A DNA stretch of 7,854 nt from NCBI GenBank assembly GCA_029260675.1, contig JAJDCV010000055.1, forward strand, positions 1-7,854, read 5' to 3'. Of the stretch, positions 6,691 to 7,854 are shown piece by piece. The translations under genes were made by a program, and so were the position numbers. The DNA comes from Phycisphaeraceae bacterium. GTDB lineage: Bacteria > Planctomycetota > Phycisphaerae > Phycisphaerales > Phycisphaeraceae. Within the stretch, counting starts at the first letter, position 1, and each line of letters begins with the position of its first letter. Below the pieces are notes generated by a model. The model did no database searches. It saw only the letters and a list, made by a program, of their open reading frames with translations, and was not told the origin of the DNA.

Positions 6691-6825
6691 GCCACAAAGA
6701 CGCGAAAATACAAGAAGATAGGAACAGGGATAAACGCAGAAGAACGCGGATAAGATCCGGATTCAGGTCCTATCCGCGTTGATTTTCGTTCATTCACGGC
6801 AAATCTTCTTAGCGATTTCGTGGTT
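6691..6825. repeat. Lower-GC dyad repeat element with a perfect 10-bp stem
   Basis: The centre is AACGCGGATA (6743-6752) and TATCCGCGTT (6771-6780), a perfect inverted pair around an 18-base loop. The flanks are also roughly inverted: CCACAAAGACGCGAAAATAC followed by AAGAAG (6692-6717) answers CTTCTT, then AGCGATTTCGTGG (6805-6823). Words such as 'CCACAAAGACGCGAAA' and 'GATAAACGCAGAAGAACGCG' recall intergenic repeats I remember from many planctomycete, verrucomicrobial and deltaproteobacterial genomes. The segment is visibly poorer in GC than the genes beside it and carries no credible open frame. Mobility and copy number cannot be seen here. Confidence 0.55.
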
Positions 6826-6865
6826 ATTCCCTTGCCCCTGGTGTGGCGGCCAGAAGATCGCGCAT

Positions 6866-6895
6866 AAAAAAACCCCCGGGCGGTATGCCCGGGGG
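6866..6895 (-). terminator. Rho-independent terminator of the porin gene
   Basis: A perfect 9-bp GC stem (CCCCCGGGC 6873-6881 with GCCCGGGGG 6887-6895) with the 5-base loop GGTAT. On the minus strand it is followed by seven T residues (6872-6866). It lies 32 bases after the porin stop codon and is correctly oriented for it. Confidence 0.95.
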
Positions 6896-6927
6896 CGTGG
6901 TAGCACGAGGGGTGTAGAGATGGGTGC

Positions 6928-7854
6928 TTACAGCGCCAATTGCCACTGGAAGCGGACCGCCATCTCGTCTTCATCACCCGAGATCAGGCCAAGCCGGGAG
7001 GTCGTGATGCTGTCGCCGAACGGGTTGGACGTCGGGGCCATCTCGTTCAGGAAGATCACATCGGCGGTCAGCTTGGACCGGTGACCGTTGATGTAGTAGT
7101 TCACGCCGAAGACGCAGCCGTCGAACTCGTCTTCACCCGCGACGTCGCCGTCGATAAAGAACCACTGGCCGAAGACTTCGACCTTGTCGGGCACGACGTG
7201 GACGCCGCCCTGGACGACGAAGCCGTCCATGTCACGGTCGCTGGAACCGGACGAGTCCGGATCGATCGTCGCGCCGGTGTAGGCGGCGAAGATGTTCAAC
7301 GGGCCGTTCTCCCACTGCACGTCGATCGTGTGTGCGTGGTAGTTGTCGGTCCCGCCGTTGCGGCCGTCGCCGTATTCGATGTGGTAGGCACCACCGATGT
7401 TCAGGGCCTGGCCCTCACCGCTCCAGCCGGTGAAGTCGTCGAGCTGTTCCCGCTCGCCCTCGATCAGGTAGTCGATACGACCGGTCACAGCGAGTTCGGA
7501 TTCGTCGTCCTCGAAATCAGAGCGTTCCGAGTCGGCACCGTCACCGACCATGAAGTTGATCAGCAGGGGCCCGTCGTTGTACCGCAGGCGGATGCCCTCG
7601 GCACGGTTGAGGGTGAAGAACTCATTGGTGGGGGTGCGCTCGACCGCGAGCAGGCGGGTCGAGTCGACCAGGTCCTCACGCTGGAACGGGTGCTGCATCA
7701 GACCGGCCGCAACCTGGAGGTTGTCGTTGATCTGGTGGTTGATGTTGTACTCTTCGAGGATGACGGCATTGCCCGAGTCGAACCAGTCACGTGCAAGCAC
7801 GATGTGGTAACCGGTCTTCGGGCTGGAGATGTGGCCATCGAAGTTGACTTTGGC
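6928..7854 (-). CDS. OprO/OprP-type porin, C-terminal part (partial, start beyond the right edge)
   Basis: Outer-membrane beta-barrel, probably of the phosphate-selective porin O/P family; the anion or solute it passes cannot be read from this fragment. The 308 residues present begin AKVNFDGHISSPKTGYHIVL. Amphipathic strands alternate with Gly/Asp-rich turns throughout. EEYNINHQINDNLQVAAGLM (24-43 of the fragment) and KVEVFGQWFFID (224-235) look like barrel strands. FGVNYYINGHRSKLTADVIF (249-268) followed by a final strand AVRFQWQLAL (299-308) matches the C-terminal pattern of that family. A very acidic loop (GDGADSERSDFEDDESE, about 104-120) is notable. A GTG at 7800 could be mistaken for the start, but the frame stays open and porin-like to the window edge, so the signal peptide and true start lie outside. 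A strong terminator follows 32 bp downstream, making this the last gene of its transcript. Confidence 0.85.
   Translation of the reverse strand, partial: AKVNFDGHISSPKTGYHIVLARDWFDSGNAVILEEYNINHQINDNLQVAAGLMQHPFQREDLVDSTRLLAVERTPTNEFFTLNRAEGIRLRYNDGPLLINFMVGDGADSERSDFEDDESELAVTGRIDYLIEGEREQLDDFTGWSGEGQALNIGGAYHIEYGDGRNGGTDNYHAHTIDVQWENGPLNIFAAYTGATIDPDSSGSSDRDMDGFVVQGGVHVVPDKVEVFGQWFFIDGDVAGEDEFDGCVFGVNYYINGHRSKLTADVIFLNEMAPTSNPFGDSITTSRLGLISGDEDEMAVRFQWQLAL

Noticed and set aside
6670..6695. Sigma-54 promoter (TGGCAG ... CTTGGC on the minus strand) before the YjfB-like gene
   Set aside because: The distance between the GG and the TTG elements is off by one base and the final GC is not in register.
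6620..6697. Longer start (TTG at 6697) for the YjfB-like protein
   Set aside because: The extra 26 residues do not resemble the family N-terminus, overlap the edge of the repeat element, and use a rare start codon without a ribosome-binding site.

Overview
The window looks like chromosomal DNA of a high-GC Gram-negative bacterium. Planctomycetota, possibly the Phycisphaerae side, is my best guess, but this is inference. Pointers are a LeuS N-terminus with the 'KAxPISELV' insertion remembered from Bacteroidetes and Planctomycetes, a membrane protein with a CxxCGYxLxGL...CPECG zinc ribbon of a kind common in planctomycetes, a HAL2/SAL1-type PAP phosphatase, and an OprO/OprP-type porin.

Layout. 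Bases 1-532 (minus) are the 5' part of leuS, which runs off the left edge. Upstream on the same strand is an unrecognised polytopic membrane protein with a central zinc ribbon (581-1930). A divergent intergenic region of about 150 bp leads into a PfkB-family sugar/nucleoside kinase (2082-3218, plus). The next gap (3219-3461) holds a structured element made of two inverted REP-like units, then the probable dnaB promoter. dnaB, the replicative helicase (3462-4874), is followed by an AT-richer small gene of unknown function (4914-5198) and a 3'(2'),5'-bisphosphate nucleotidase (5288-6310).

A long nested stem-loop (6312-6396) separates the nucleotidase from a convergent small YjfB-like gene (6407-6619, minus). 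Upstream of that gene lie a 12-bp palindrome and a lower-GC dyad repeat (6691-6825). A textbook Rho-independent terminator (6866-6895, minus) then ends the porin gene (6928-7854, minus), whose 5' end lies beyond the right edge.

The genes are mostly separate housekeeping functions: translation, replication, PAP removal, carbon or nucleoside phosphorylation and outer-membrane transport. I see no defence, secretion, phage or biosynthetic cluster. The most noteworthy material is non-coding: three structured intergenic elements of different kinds, above all the REP-like inverted pair at 3253-3340.
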